Shown: piece after piece, positions 35,957-45,080 of the stretch | Numbering within the stretch: position 1 is the stretch's first letter | Layout of the letters: each line of letters begins with the position of its first letter | From: Alkalicoccobacillus gibsonii | GTDB taxonomy: Bacteria > Bacillota > Bacilli > Bacillales > Bacillaceae_D | DNA length: 64,000 nucleotides | Direction of reading: 5' to 3' | NCBI RefSeq assembly: GCF_016798245.1 | Contig: NZ_JAEUZA010000001.1 | Span: 976,221 to 1,040,220, forward strand | The notes under the pieces: model-generated | The model's input: the letters and a program-made list of their open reading frames with translations, nothing else | Databases searched by the model: none | Told to the model about the DNA's origin: nothing | Position numbers and translations under genes: made by a program

Positions 35957-37003
35957 TTATGATAATAGATCTTGCTGAATAAGAGATTCAGCAATCTGAA
36001 CTGAATTTAGTGCTGCACCTTTTAGTAAGTTATCGGAGACAACCCAGAAATGGTACCCATTTGCACGATCTAGATCCCTACGAATACGGCCTACAAACAC
36101 ATCGTCTTTGCCAACAGCGTGTGCAGCCATTGGGTATACTTGATTCGCTGTATCATCTTGTAGAGTAACGCCTGGTGCTGCGTCGAGTAACTCTTTTAAA
36201 TCAGCAACAGATAGCCCTCCTTGTTCTGTCTCAATGTATACAGATTCTGAATGACCCGTTTCAATTGGAAGACGAACACATGTAGCAGCTACTTCAAGCT
36301 CAGCCATGTTCATAATTTTTTTTGTTTCATTGATCATTTTCATTTCTTCAAACGTGTAGCCGTTTTCTTGAAACACATCAATTTGCGGAATTGCATTAAA
36401 GGCAATTTGATAGTGCTTTTTATCTCCACCAACCGGAAGTATTTCTGGATTTGCTTCTTTTCCAGCAAGAAGGTCAGCCGTTTGTGTTTTCAACTCATCC
36501 ACTGCTTCGAGACCTGCGCCTGACACAGCTTGATACGTTGAAACAACAACTTTCTTCAAGCCGACTTTTTGACGTATCGGTTCAAGAGCCGCAACCATTT
36601 GAATGGTTGAACAATTTGGATTTGCAATAATCCCTTTATTCCACTCAAGATCTTTTGGATTAACCTCTGGTACAACTAATGGCACCTCTGTATCCATACG
36701 GAAAGCGCTCGTATTATCAATGACGACTGCTCCTCGCTTTACTGCTTCTGGAGCCAACGCTTTAGAAACAGAACCCCCTGCACTAAATAAAGCAATTTGG
36801 ACACCTTCAAACGATTCAGGTGTTGCTTCTTCCACAGTATACGTTGTTCCTTTGAAAGAGAGCTCTTTTCCTGCCGAACGCTTTGAAGACAATAACTTTA
36901 AACTTGCAATAGGAAACGCTCTTTTTTCAAGTGTGGCAAGCATTTGTTGTCCTACTGCACCTGTTGCTCCAACTACCGCGATATGATAACCATTTTTTGA
37001 CAT
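35957..37003 (-). CDS. asd: Aspartate-semialdehyde dehydrogenase Asd
   Basis: A 348-residue enzyme that reduces aspartyl phosphate to aspartate semialdehyde. It has the NADP-binding GATGAVGQQ at 12-20 and the catalytic cysteine in [10 protein letters not shown] around 125-134. The ATG at 37003 follows AGGGAGAAAG; the frame is open 11 codons further without better support. It leads the asd-dapG-dapA operon, directly downstream of the dipicolinate synthase genes, the same order as in B. subtilis. Confidence 0.96.
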   Translation of the reverse strand: MSKNGYHIAVVGATGAVGQQMLATLEKRAFPIASLKLLSSKRSAGKELSFKGTTYTVEEATPESFEGVQIALFSAGGSVSKALAPEAVKRGAVVIDNTSAFRMDTEVPLVVPEVNPKDLEWNKGIIANPNCSTIQMVAALEPIRQKVGLKKVVVSTYQAVSGAGLEAVDELKTQTADLLAGKEANPEILPVGGDKKHYQIAFNAIPQIDVFQENGYTFEEMKMINETKKIMNMAELEVAATCVRLPIETGHSESVYIETEQGGLSVADLKELLDAAPGVTLQDDTANQVYPMAAHAVGKDDVFVGRIRRDLDRANGYHFWVVSDNLLKGAALNSVQIAESLIQQDLLS

Positions 37004-37108
37004 GAATCTTTCTCCCTTCCCATCCAACAAGTTCATATTCTCTTTGGCATGACGCCTATACTCTATTAAACTTTACGGGAAAAAGGATTTTTGTGCAACC
37101 TCCGCTGA

Positions 37109-37702
37109 CTAATCTCGATACTTTTCAACAATGACGGGTTGAATTTGCTTTGATTCAAGTGCTGCTTCAACCGTAGCTGGGAGGGCTTCCATTCTTGCAA
37201 CCATTGACGTTGGCTTCTTATCAGGAGCATCTTGACCAAATGGGATGAAGTAAATATGTTTAGCTCCCATTAACTTCATAATATTCACACCGTTTAATCC
37301 AAGTGCATCATTTGTTGAGATTCCAAGGACAACAGGCTTCCCATTTCTAAGAGTCGCTTTCGCTCCCATTAATACTGGATTATCTGTAAGTGCATTTGCG
37401 AACTTACTTGCTGAATTCCCAGTTAGAGGAGCAATGACCATGCAGTCTAGCGGTGTAGTTGGACCAAATGGCTCTGCTTTGACGATCGAGTTCACTAACG
37501 GTTCTGGAGTAATTTCTGCAATTTGACGTAACCAGTCTTCACTGTCACCGAATTTCGTATCTGTTGTTTCTACTGTATAACTTGCAAAAGGTGTAACCTT
37601 CGCTCCTAATTCAACTAGCTTCTTCATTTGTGGAAGTACTTCGCTATACGTACAATGAGAACCTGTTAACCCAAATCCAATATGTTTACCTTTTAAATTC
37701 AT
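37109..37702 (-). CDS. dpaB: Dipicolinate synthase subunit B (SpoVFB)
   Basis: A 197-residue flavoprotein-like subunit beginning MNLKGKHIGFGLTGSHCTY and containing VIAPLTGNSASKFANAL, as in SpoVFB. With DpaA it makes dipicolinic acid from dihydrodipicolinate in the mother cell late in sporulation. The ATG overlaps the dpaA stop as ATGA. Presence of both genes confirms endospore formation. Confidence 0.95.
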   Translation of the reverse strand: MNLKGKHIGFGLTGSHCTYSEVLPQMKKLVELGAKVTPFASYTVETTDTKFGDSEDWLRQIAEITPEPLVNSIVKAEPFGPTTPLDCMVIAPLTGNSASKFANALTDNPVLMGAKATLRNGKPVVLGISTNDALGLNGVNIMKLMGAKHIYFIPFGQDAPDKKPTSMVARMEALPATVEAALESKQIQPVIVEKYRD

Positions 37703-38592
37703 GATGCATCCTCCTCGTCGTCACTCTTTAATTGATCAGCAAGAATGGTAGCTAGTATTTTCCCAGCTGTTTTTGGTGCAACAATTCCTGGCATTCCAGG
37801 AACCAGCATGGCTTTCATTCCTCGTTTCTCTGCGTACCTAAAATCTGTGCCTCCTGGTTTTGATGCAAGGTCAATGATGAAAGCATGGAGCGGCATTTCA
37901 GCGAGTACCCGTGCGGTGATCATCCGAGAAGGAATCGTATTAATACAAATATCGACATCTTTTAATTCTGTTAAGATGTGTTTTGTATGAAAGGGTTTTA
38001 AGCCCATTTCACTAATTCGTGCAAGTAAGGCAGAATCGTGAGCTCCAACCTTTACATTTGCCCCAATCGCATCAAAGCTCCTTGCTATAGTCATGCCAAT
38101 TCTGCCAAAACCTAGAACGGCCACATTCGCACCGTGAATCGTAAAATCAGTATGTTGAATAGCCATCATTAAGGCCCCCTCAGCAGTAGGGATCGAATTA
38201 AAGATAGCTACGTCATCACGCTCCATTAACCTGACAAGTGGCCTTTTTGCTTTTTGATGAAGCTGATCCAAAAAATCATTACTAATTCCAGTGTAAATCG
38301 TACAATGCGCTGGCGTCTTTTCTAACTGGTCAAGTGTCAGTGAGAGTGTTTCATTTGAAAAGACGGTTTCAATCCAACCATCTGCACTCATACCACTAAC
38401 CGGTAAAATAATGGCATCAACTGTGGACCAATCGACGTCGTCCAATGTAATTTTTGAAGCACCAATAAACCCGTCATCCAGCTGTTCAAAGCCAGCGAGC
38501 GAAATTTTAGCATCTAATGTAGATAATGTACGAATAATCTCTAAATGTCTGGCGTCTCCGCCTATTAATAAAATATGTTTATCCGTTAACAC
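37699..38592 (-). CDS. dpaA: Dipicolinate synthase subunit A (SpoVFA)
   Basis: A 297-residue protein with a Rossmann motif GFGRIGMTIARSF (about 160-172), matching SpoVFA. It provides the NAD(P)-binding subunit of dipicolinate synthase. The start is GTG with AAGGAGGG six bases upstream. A sigma-K-like promoter candidate lies about 80 bases upstream, fitting late mother-cell expression. The pair dpaA-dpaB is placed upstream of asd-dapG-dapA, which makes its substrate precursor. Confidence 0.95.
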   Translation of the reverse strand: MLTDKHILLIGGDARHLEIIRTLSTLDAKISLAGFEQLDDGFIGASKITLDDVDWSTVDAIILPVSGMSADGWIETVFSNETLSLTLDQLEKTPAHCTIYTGISNDFLDQLHQKAKRPLVRLMERDDVAIFNSIPTAEGALMMAIQHTDFTIHGANVAVLGFGRIGMTIARSFDAIGANVKVGAHDSALLARISEMGLKPFHTKHILTELKDVDICINTIPSRMITARVLAEMPLHAFIIDLASKPGGTDFRYAEKRGMKAMLVPGMPGIVAPKTAGKILATILADQLKSDDEEDAS

Positions 38593-38670
38593 ACAAACCC
38601 TCCTTTATGAACTAGTCAGGAGTCTATAAAAGAGCTCATACAGACTGATGTCTAGTGCGGTTATCTGCAT

Positions 38671-38698
38671 TCATCATATGTAAGGAGTATTAATCAGT
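38671..38698 (-). promoter_or_regulatory. Candidate sigma-K promoter of dpaA-dpaB
   Basis: The minus strand has CATATGATGA (38671-38680), resembling CATAnnnTA, and an AC -35 core (38697-38698) 16 bases upstream. spoVF is known to be sigma-K dependent in B. subtilis; this exact site is inference. Confidence 0.4.
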
Positions 38699-38720
38699 GA
38701 ATCTTTCTGAAATGAAAAAA

Positions 38721-38752
38721 TGTGCCATTTGGGCTTCAACCCAAATGACACA
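38721..38752 (-). terminator. Terminator of ymxH
   Basis: A 13-bp stem with one mismatch (38721-38733 and 38740-38752), six-base loop, followed on the minus strand by TTTTTTC. Confidence 0.85.
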
Positions 38753-38776
38753 TGCTCATCTAAACAGTAAATAACA

Positions 38777-39022
38777 CTATGTTGTAACAGATCCAACATC
38801 AATAATTATCATATCTTCCCCAATCTTCTTAATCTGCTGCCAATAGACTGTCACAACCTGTTCCTTTTTTCCAAACTGAAACCATCGTGAGGTAGGAATC
38901 ATAAAGGCTGTAATCTCACCTGTTTCTTCATTAATTAACAGATCGGTTTGCCCTAAAACACCTAACCGCTCTCCTTTTTGATAATCAACAATTTCCTTAC
39001 TCGAAATTTCACTTAGTCTCAT
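38777..39022 (-). CDS. ymxH: YlmC/YmxH-family PRC-barrel sporulation protein
   Basis: An 81-residue PRC-barrel protein beginning MRLSEISSKEIVDY and including GERLGVLGQTDL, matching B. subtilis YmxH. The family is common in spore formers but its function is not established. The ATG at 39022 has the best spacing from GAGGGGAG; an ATG two codons earlier is closer to that site. It lies between the M16 peptidase and dpaA and has its own terminator. Confidence 0.88.
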   Translation of the reverse strand: MRLSEISSKEIVDYQKGERLGVLGQTDLLINEETGEITAFMIPTSRWFQFGKKEQVVTVYWQQIKKIGEDMIIIDVGSVTT

Positions 39023-39081
39023 CTTCATCGCTCCCCTCACAAGTACGCTTCTTTGTATACTTTATGAGATTTCAAACAAAA

Positions 39082-39111
39082 AAAGACCAGTCCTAATTAA
39101 GACTGATCTTT
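39082..39111 (-). terminator. Terminator of mlpA
   Basis: An 11-bp stem with one mismatch (39082-39092 and 39101-39111) and nine-base loop is followed on the minus strand by TTTTTTTG. Confidence 0.85.
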
Positions 39112-39115
39112 GTTG

Positions 39116-40369
39116 TTATCCTTTTAATGCTTGTGGCCATTCACCCGTTGTACTAACAAGGGATATGGCAGGTTTAGATGTTAAGATATGTGCAGCTAGT
39201 TCATTTACAGAGTCAAGCGTGACGCGATTAATTTCATCTAGCATCTCATCAAGAGATTTATGTTTTTCTAGCATTAGCTCGTTTTTACCATTTCGGCTCA
39301 TTCGGCTGTTTGTACTTTCTAGACTAAGCATCAAGCTTCCTTTAAGCTGTTCTTTCCCATTCTTTAGTTCTTTAGCCGACATCCCACCAGACGCCATCTC
39401 TTGAGTTGTATGATGTACAGCCTCTACAAGCTCGTCTAGCTGAGAGATTCCCGTTCCCGCATAAACGGTTAGCAATCCACTGTCTGAAAAAGATGAGTGA
39501 TAAGAAAAAACAGAATAACACAAGCCTCGCTTTTCACGAATTTCTTGGAACAAACGACTACTCATACTTCCACCAAATGTATTATTTAAAAGAACTAATG
39601 AATAAATCGTCGGATCTTCAATAGATAATCCATTATATCCGATGCACAAATGTGCTTGCTCCGCATCTTTTGCACGAATTCGTTTTTCTTGCACAAATTC
39701 AGGTATGGTTAGGATATTACTCTCTATGAGTTTAGAATCTGTCGGCTTCACTTTAGAAAATGTTGTCTTTAATTGCTCAATTAATTCATCATTTACATTT
39801 CCAGCTACAGAAATGACAACATAATCCCCCGTATAGTAACGATTCATGTACGAACGTAAATCATCTGATGTAAATGAAGCCAGTCGCTCGTCCGTACCTA
39901 AAATTGGATAAGCTAGTGGGTGATTGCCGTAACAAGCCTCGCTTAGCAGCTCATGTACAAGGTCATCAGGTGTATCTTCCACCATACGAATCTCTTCAAG
40001 GATGACATTTTTCTCTTTTTCAAGTTCGACCTCATCAAATGTGGAGTGGAAGAACATATCCTGCAATACATCTAGCGCAATGCCAGCATGCTCATCAAGC
40101 ACTTTTGCATAGTAACACGTATATTCTTTCGAAGTAAACGCATTTACCTGCCCACCTATTTGATCAAATGCTTCCGCAATATCATGTGGTGTTCTTGTTT
40201 CTGTTCCTTTAAACAACATATGCTCGAGCAAGTGAGACAAGCCATTCTCTTTTTCTGTTTCATGTCTTGAACCCGCTCCAACCCAAATGCCCATTGAAAC
40301 CGATCGAACGGTTGAGATAGGCTCGACAATCATTCGAACGCCATTTGGTAAATCAATCTTCTGTATCAA
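39116..40369 (-). CDS. mlpA: M16-family zinc protease MlpA (YmxG)
   Basis: A 417-residue processing-peptidase-like M16 protein. The zinc motif HLLEH (about 46-50, in GLSHLLEHMLFKGT) is complete, with a downstream Glu, and both M16 domains are present. B. subtilis MlpA (YmxG) lies in the same place after ylxY and has been connected to control of protease production. Its start overlaps the ylxY stop by 17 bases, so the two are translationally linked. Confidence 0.92.
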   Translation of the reverse strand: MIQKIDLPNGVRMIVEPISTVRSVSMGIWVGAGSRHETEKENGLSHLLEHMLFKGTETRTPHDIAEAFDQIGGQVNAFTSKEYTCYYAKVLDEHAGIALDVLQDMFFHSTFDEVELEKEKNVILEEIRMVEDTPDDLVHELLSEACYGNHPLAYPILGTDERLASFTSDDLRSYMNRYYTGDYVVISVAGNVNDELIEQLKTTFSKVKPTDSKLIESNILTIPEFVQEKRIRAKDAEQAHLCIGYNGLSIEDPTIYSLVLLNNTFGGSMSSRLFQEIREKRGLCYSVFSYHSSFSDSGLLTVYAGTGISQLDELVEAVHHTTQEMASGGMSAKELKNGKEQLKGSLMLSLESTNSRMSRNGKNELMLEKHKSLDEMLDEINRVTLDSVNELAAHILTSKPAISLVSTTGEWPQALKG

Positions 40370-41363
40370 TCTCTGACCCCCTACTTTTGTCCGTTGGCTT
40401 TGGAAACTCCGTACGCGTTTCAGCTAATAAGTCGGACACCGTGCCAATTTCAAATCCTTTTTCTTTTATACCTGCGAGTAGCTGTTCTAACCCTCTAGCA
40501 GATGAATCAGTCGGATGCATCAAGATCATCGCTCCTGGATGCACCTTTCCAAGCACTCGCTGAACCATTTCCTGTGGTTGTGGTTTTCGCCAATCCACTG
40601 TATCGACAGACCAAAGAATGGTATGCATCTCTTGTTTTGCCGCTTCATTTACAACTGTGTCTGAAAAGCTCCCACTCGGTGGTGCAAACCATTTAGGTGT
40701 CACACCCAATGTGGCATCAATGACATCATTAGTTCGCTCTAGCTGATCAACGATTTCTGCTTTTGAAATGGTTTGCATATCTGGATGAGAGTATGCATGA
40801 CTCCCTATTTCATGACCTTCTTCATAGATCATTTTTGCAACGTTGGGATTATTTTGGACCCACGATCCGTCCAGAAAAAAAGTGGACTGGACATCATAAC
40901 GTTTCATTGTTTTTAAGATGTCAGGAATGTATTCATTTCCCCAAGCAACGTTTACAAGCAAGCTAACCATTTGCTTTTGATCGTTACCTCGGTAGATGGG
41001 AGAGGGAGGAAGGTCATCTAAATGTATTTCGGGCTCAACTTCTTTAAATACAAGCAAACTTGCTTTAAATTCTCCAAGCTCCTTCATCTTATCATACGAT
41101 TTTTGAACGTCAACCTGTACACCATTTATACCGGGAACCGCCTTCCAAACTTTATCTACTCTCGCATCCTCAGGAGGAATCGTATATGCCTTTGCTTCTT
41201 CTATGATCTCTTGATATAGAGCGTCCTCTTTGGCTGAAACAGCTTCTGCCTGTGTCTGTCTAATTGCATCAACATATGAAAGTGAAAACGGATTTTGAAG
41301 TGCACCAGCTGTTAAAAGAACTAATAATAAGACTAAACCACAATGCATGATACCCTTTTTCAT
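40353..41363 (-). CDS. ylxY: Polysaccharide deacetylase-family protein YlxY, catalytic Asp pair missing
   Basis: A 336-residue exported NodB-fold protein: signal/anchor helix at about 5-22, stalk to about 130, then the deacetylase domain. The metal His residues (SHAYSHPD, 188-195), the APPSGSFS motif and LWSVDTVDW are present, but where active enzymes have TFDDGP this protein has NVAWGN (138-143), so the catalytic Asp pair is absent. From memory B. subtilis YlxY has the same change. It may bind peptidoglycan or chitin-like glycans without deacetylating them. The gene follows the pnp terminator and overlaps mlpA. Confidence 0.88.
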   Translation of the reverse strand: MKKGIMHCGLVLLLVLLTAGALQNPFSLSYVDAIRQTQAEAVSAKEDALYQEIIEEAKAYTIPPEDARVDKVWKAVPGINGVQVDVQKSYDKMKELGEFKASLLVFKEVEPEIHLDDLPPSPIYRGNDQKQMVSLLVNVAWGNEYIPDILKTMKRYDVQSTFFLDGSWVQNNPNVAKMIYEEGHEIGSHAYSHPDMQTISKAEIVDQLERTNDVIDATLGVTPKWFAPPSGSFSDTVVNEAAKQEMHTILWSVDTVDWRKPQPQEMVQRVLGKVHPGAMILMHPTDSSARGLEQLLAGIKEKGFEIGTVSDLLAETRTEFPKPTDKSRGSEIDTED

Positions 41364-41431
41364 AACAAAACCTCCTCAACACCGAATGTATGCAGGAGGA
41401 GGACAAGGTAGAACGATAGAAATACGAAAAA

Positions 41432-41450
41432 GACTGGCACTAATCCAGTC
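41432..41450 (-). terminator. Terminator of pnp
   Basis: A perfect 6-bp stem (41432-41437 and 41445-41450) with a seven-base loop is followed on the minus strand by TTTTTCG. Confidence 0.75.
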
Positions 41451-41466
41451 CTTCTTGTCTTACATC

Positions 41467-43581
41467 TTATTGTTTTGCTTCAGCTTGTTTCTCTTTCTCT
41501 TCTTTCAGAATGACTTTACGAGAAAGGTTCACACGTCCTTGATTATCGATTTCAGTCACACGAACTAAGATCTCATCACCAATTTTCACAACATCCTCTA
41601 CTTTACCAACACGTTCTTCAGCAAGTTGAGAGATGTGAACTAAGCCGTCTTTACCTTTGAATAATTCAACAAACGCACCGAATTTTTCAATTCGTTTCAC
41701 TTTACCAAGGTATGTTTCGCCAAGCTGTACTTCACGAACAATATCTTCAATGATTTTGCGTGCTTTATCATTCATCTCTTTTTCAGTAGAAGAGATGTAG
41801 ACAGTACCATCTTGTTCAATATCAATCTTAACGCCTGTTTCCTCAATGATCTGATTAATCACCTTACCACTTGGTCCAATCACATCACGAATTTTATCAG
41901 GATTGATTTTTAACGTCATGATCTTAGGAGCGTAAGCTGAAAGATCTGTGCGGTGCTCACTGATGGCTGATAGCATGTTCTCAAGGATTATCATACGACC
42001 GCGTTTTGCTTGAGCTAGCGCTTCTTCTAAAATCGTGCGATCAATTCCTGAAATCTTAATATCCATCTGCAAGGCAGTGATTCCATCTTTTGTTCCTGCT
42101 ACTTTAAAGTCCATGTCTCCAAGTGCATCTTCCATGCCTTGAATATCAGTTAGAACACTAACATGCTCTTCGTGTTTAACTAGACCCATGGCAATACCGG
42201 CTACAGGTGCTTTAATTGGAACCCCAGCATCCATCATGGCAAGTGTGCTTGCACAAATACTTGCTTGCGATGTAGAACCATTTGATTCAAGAACTTCTGA
42301 TACTAAACGAATCGTGTACGGGAAGTCTTCCTCAGATGGAATAACGGCTTCAAGTGCACGCTCACCTAGTGCTCCGTGTCCAATCTCACGACGGCCAGGT
42401 GCACGAATTGGACCTGTTTCACCAACGCTAAATTGAGGGAAGTTATAGTGATGCATGAAACGCTTAGACTCTTCTAAACCAAGACCATCAAGAATTTGTA
42501 CATCTCCTAATGCACCCAATGTACAAATACTAAGTGCCTGAGTTTGTCCACGAGTGAACAGCCCTGATCCGTGTGTTCTTGTTAAGTAATCAACTTGTGA
42601 AGAAAGAGGACGGATTTCATCAATAGCTCGTCCATCAGGACGTACTTTTTCGACTGTAATTAAACGTCTTACTTCTTCTTTTACAAACTTCTGAAGAATT
42701 TCTTTTACTTCAGAAATAGATACTTCTTCGTCTTCTTCAAACGGTTCAATTGTCTTTTGGATAACAGCGTCAATTGCTTCTTGACGAGCATGTTTTTCTT
42801 GAACTTGAACAGCTTGCTTTAGTTCAGACTCAGCTAATTTGCGAATTTTCGCTTCAAGCTCAGCATCCGTTGTCCGTAGAACGACTTCTTTTTTCTCTTT
42901 TCCAACTTGAGCAACTACTTCTTCTTGGAAAGCAATTAACTTTTTGATTTCATCATGACCAAACATGATGGCTTCAAGCATTAATTCCTCAGAAAGCTCC
43001 TGTGCTCCTGCTTCAACCATGTTGATGGCTTCTTTCGTTCCAGCAACGACTAGGTTTAGATCGCTTTTAGCTAATTGATCAGTAGAAGGGTTGATAATAA
43101 ATTCTTCATCAATTCGACCAATCGTCACACCAGCTATCGGTCCTGCGAAAGGAATATCAGAGATTGATAATGCCATTGAAGAACCGATCATAGCAGCCAT
43201 CTCAGATGACGCATTTAAATCTGAACTCATAACAATACTGATAACCTGTACCTCATTACGGAATCCGTCTGGGAATAACGGTCTGATCGGACGGTCAATT
43301 AAACGACTTGTTAAAATGGCGCGCTCACTTGGGCGACCTTCTCGTTTAATGAATCCACCTGGGATTTTACCCGCTGCATATAAGCGCTCCTCATAGTTCA
43401 CAGTAAGTGGGAAGAATGGAAGATCCTTTGGTTCCTTAGACGCTGTAGCTGTAGATAGTACGGCAGTGTCTCCATAACGAACAAGTACAGCACCGTTTGC
43501 TTGCTTAGCAAGTTGACCTGTTTCAATTGTCAAAGTGCGTCCTGCCCATTCCATTGAAAATTCTTGTTTACCTTGTTCCAT
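41467..43581 (-). CDS. pnp: Polyribonucleotide nucleotidyltransferase (PNPase)
   Basis: A 704-residue trimeric 3'-to-5' phosphorolytic exoribonuclease. Two RNase PH domains (about 10-220 and 310-540), then a KH domain with [12 protein letters not shown] and an S1 domain (about 620-690) ending in a charged tail. It completes mRNA decay with the RNases encoded by rny and rnjB in this window. It follows rpsO, the order seen in many bacteria. GAGAGGAGT precedes the ATG. A hairpin in the leader is listed separately. Confidence 0.97.
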   Translation of the reverse strand: MEQGKQEFSMEWAGRTLTIETGQLAKQANGAVLVRYGDTAVLSTATASKEPKDLPFFPLTVNYEERLYAAGKIPGGFIKREGRPSERAILTSRLIDRPIRPLFPDGFRNEVQVISIVMSSDLNASSEMAAMIGSSMALSISDIPFAGPIAGVTIGRIDEEFIINPSTDQLAKSDLNLVVAGTKEAINMVEAGAQELSEELMLEAIMFGHDEIKKLIAFQEEVVAQVGKEKKEVVLRTTDAELEAKIRKLAESELKQAVQVQEKHARQEAIDAVIQKTIEPFEEDEEVSISEVKEILQKFVKEEVRRLITVEKVRPDGRAIDEIRPLSSQVDYLTRTHGSGLFTRGQTQALSICTLGALGDVQILDGLGLEESKRFMHHYNFPQFSVGETGPIRAPGRREIGHGALGERALEAVIPSEEDFPYTIRLVSEVLESNGSTSQASICASTLAMMDAGVPIKAPVAGIAMGLVKHEEHVSVLTDIQGMEDALGDMDFKVAGTKDGITALQMDIKISGIDRTILEEALAQAKRGRMIILENMLSAISEHRTDLSAYAPKIMTLKINPDKIRDVIGPSGKVINQIIEETGVKIDIEQDGTVYISSTEKEMNDKARKIIEDIVREVQLGETYLGKVKRIEKFGAFVELFKGKDGLVHISQLAEERVGKVEDVVKIGDEILVRVTEIDNQGRVNLSRKVILKEEKEKQAEAKQ

Positions 43582-43616
43582 TTGCGCGTACTCCTCTCTT
43601 GCACAGAATAAATGAC

Positions 43617-43650
43617 GCTCATCCTAGTATGACCAGCATTTGTGATGAGC
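43617..43650 (-). promoter_or_regulatory. Stem-loop in the pnp 5' leader
   Basis: A perfect 7-bp inverted repeat (43617-43623 and 43644-43650) with a 20-base loop lies about 40 bases upstream of the pnp ATG. In E. coli a leader stem is used for pnp autoregulation; a similar role here is speculative, and the AT-rich loop may contain the promoter instead. Confidence 0.35.
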
Positions 43651-43690
43651 ATAATTATGATTTTACAAATTAGCATCTAACCAAGAAAAA

Positions 43691-43710
43691 AGCGGGAACA
43701 AGTCCCCGCT
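43691..43710. terminator. Terminator between rpsO and pnp
   Basis: A GC-rich stem (AGCGGG at 43691-43696 with CCCGCT at 43705-43710) flanked by an A-run and a T-run gives a strong terminator after rpsO, so pnp needs its own promoter or read-through. Confidence 0.88.
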
Positions 43711-43721
43711 TTTTGTCATGT

Positions 43722-43991
43722 TTATCGGCGTAAGCCAAGCTTGTCAACTAGATCACGGTAGCGCGTTACGTCTTTATTACGTAGGTACGTTAATAAGTTA
43801 CGACGCGAACCAACCATTTTCAAAAGACCACGTCTTGAATGGTGATCCTTTTTATGAGTACGTAAATGCTCATTAAGTGTGTTGATTTGCTCTGTAAGGA
43901 TAGCCACTTGAACCTCTGGAGAACCAGTGTCCGTGTCATGCGTTTTAAATGTAGCGATAAGCTCATTTTTACGCTCTTGTGATAATGCCAT
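43722..43991 (-). CDS. rpsO: 30S ribosomal protein S15
   Basis: An 89-residue S15 with the standard N-terminus [12 protein letters not shown], the [11 protein letters not shown] and [19 protein letters not shown] motifs and the KLGLRR end. It binds 16S rRNA early in 30S assembly. The ATG at 43991 follows AAGGAGGTGA; a methionine three codons earlier overlaps this site. A sigma-A promoter and a structured leader lie upstream, suggesting autogenous control by S15. Confidence 0.98.
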   Translation of the reverse strand: MALSQERKNELIATFKTHDTDTGSPEVQVAILTEQINTLNEHLRTHKKDHHSRRGLLKMVGSRRNLLTYLRNKDVTRYRDLVDKLGLRR

Positions 43992-44027
43992 CCTATTCAC
44001 CTCCTTTAGATTATATCCGGATTCCTA

Positions 44028-44051
44028 GCAGACGTTGGTGAAGCGTCCTGC
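44028..44051 (-). promoter_or_regulatory. Hairpin in the rpsO leader, possible S15-binding element
   Basis: The pairing GCAGGACG with CGTCTGC (one bulged base) forms a stem with a nine-base loop in the leader between promoter and ribosome site. S15 is known to repress its own mRNA through leader structures in several bacteria, including Geobacillus; correspondence with this hairpin is not tested. Confidence 0.45.
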
Positions 44052-44084
44052 CAAGAAACGGCTTTGTACATAAGTACAACAATT

Positions 44085-44113
44085 ACTATACATGGCTTCA
44101 CTCTATATTGCAA
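44085..44113 (-). promoter_or_regulatory. Sigma-A promoter of rpsO
   Basis: The minus strand has TTGCAA (44108-44113) and TATAGT (44085-44090) separated by 17 bases, giving a leader of roughly 85 bases. Confidence 0.75.
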
Positions 44114-44129
44114 GGGTAAAGCGTAACAA

Positions 44130-45080
44130 CTAACGATTGATTGTTCGTGCAATCTCTTCTGTTTGTTTTTTGTCTAGAGCAAGCTGTGCTTTTAACTCAT
44201 CAATCCCATTAAATCGCACTTCATCTCTAATTCGTTCAATCCAAGTAATGGTGAGTGTTTCACCATAGATTTGCTCATTAAAATCTAGCAAATGTACTTC
44301 AATCGAAGGCTTATCAGGTTTTTCATCATGAAACGTTGGCTTATAACCAACATTACACATGCCAACAAGCACCTTGTCGTGTAGCTTTACTTGAACCACA
44401 TATACTCCAGTTTTCGGAATAATGTAACGCTGATTCAGCTTCACATTGGCTGTAGGATACCCAATGGTTCTACCTCTCTTTTCACCGTCTTCAACGGTGC
44501 CTTTCACTTGATAAGGCTCACCTAATAAATCCTTTATCTCTGCAACCTTACCTTCTTGTAATAACTCTCTTAATGCAGTTGAGCTCACTTTTATCCCTTC
44601 TCTTTCTACCTTAGGTACGGCTAGGCTACTAAATCTACCCTGTGCATGATCAGGCATCGTGACCATCGTTCCTTTGCCCTTTTTTCCATAGGTAAAATCA
44701 AAGCCTGCAACAACATGTTTGGCACCTAAAGCCATTAAATAGTGGTCGACAAACTCCTGTGGTAGCAAGTTTGCAAATGATTGATTAAATTCTACCACAT
44801 ACGTGCGATCAACACCTAGCTCGGCAATTCGTTCAAGCTTTTCAGGGAGAGGTGTTAGAAAATGCATCGGCTGCTCAAGCTGCATTAAGACTTCTTTAGG
44901 GTGCGGATGAAAGGTCATCACTGCACTTTCAAGACCATGTTCTTTGGCATATGATACCGCTTGACGAATCACATGCTGATGGCCTTTGTGAACTCCATCA
45001 AAATATCCTAAAGCAAACACTGAAGGAACGGAAAGGGTTTCTGAATCATCAATGGGGTGACTTAAATAGATTGTTTTCAT
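44130..45080 (-). CDS. ribF: Bifunctional riboflavin kinase/FAD synthetase RibF
   Basis: A 316-residue enzyme that makes FMN and FAD. The N-terminal FAD synthetase domain has GYFDGVHKGHQ (about 25-35) and SSTALRELL near 160; the C-terminal flavokinase domain has GRTIGYPTANV. Called ribC in B. subtilis. Its ATG overlaps the truB stop as ATGA and the rpsO promoter begins right after its stop. Confidence 0.95.
   Translation of the reverse strand: MKTIYLSHPIDDSETLSVPSVFALGYFDGVHKGHQHVIRQAVSYAKEHGLESAVMTFHPHPKEVLMQLEQPMHFLTPLPEKLERIAELGVDRTYVVEFNQSFANLLPQEFVDHYLMALGAKHVVAGFDFTYGKKGKGTMVTMPDHAQGRFSSLAVPKVEREGIKVSSTALRELLQEGKVAEIKDLLGEPYQVKGTVEDGEKRGRTIGYPTANVKLNQRYIIPKTGVYVVQVKLHDKVLVGMCNVGYKPTFHDEKPDKPSIEVHLLDFNEQIYGETLTITWIERIRDEVRFNGIDELKAQLALDKKQTEEIARTINR

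Noticed and set aside
35943-38592. Lysine riboswitch upstream of the aspartokinase/asd genes
   Set aside because: Intergenic gaps are only 14-105 bases, far too short for a lysine riboswitch; the isozyme is of DapG type.
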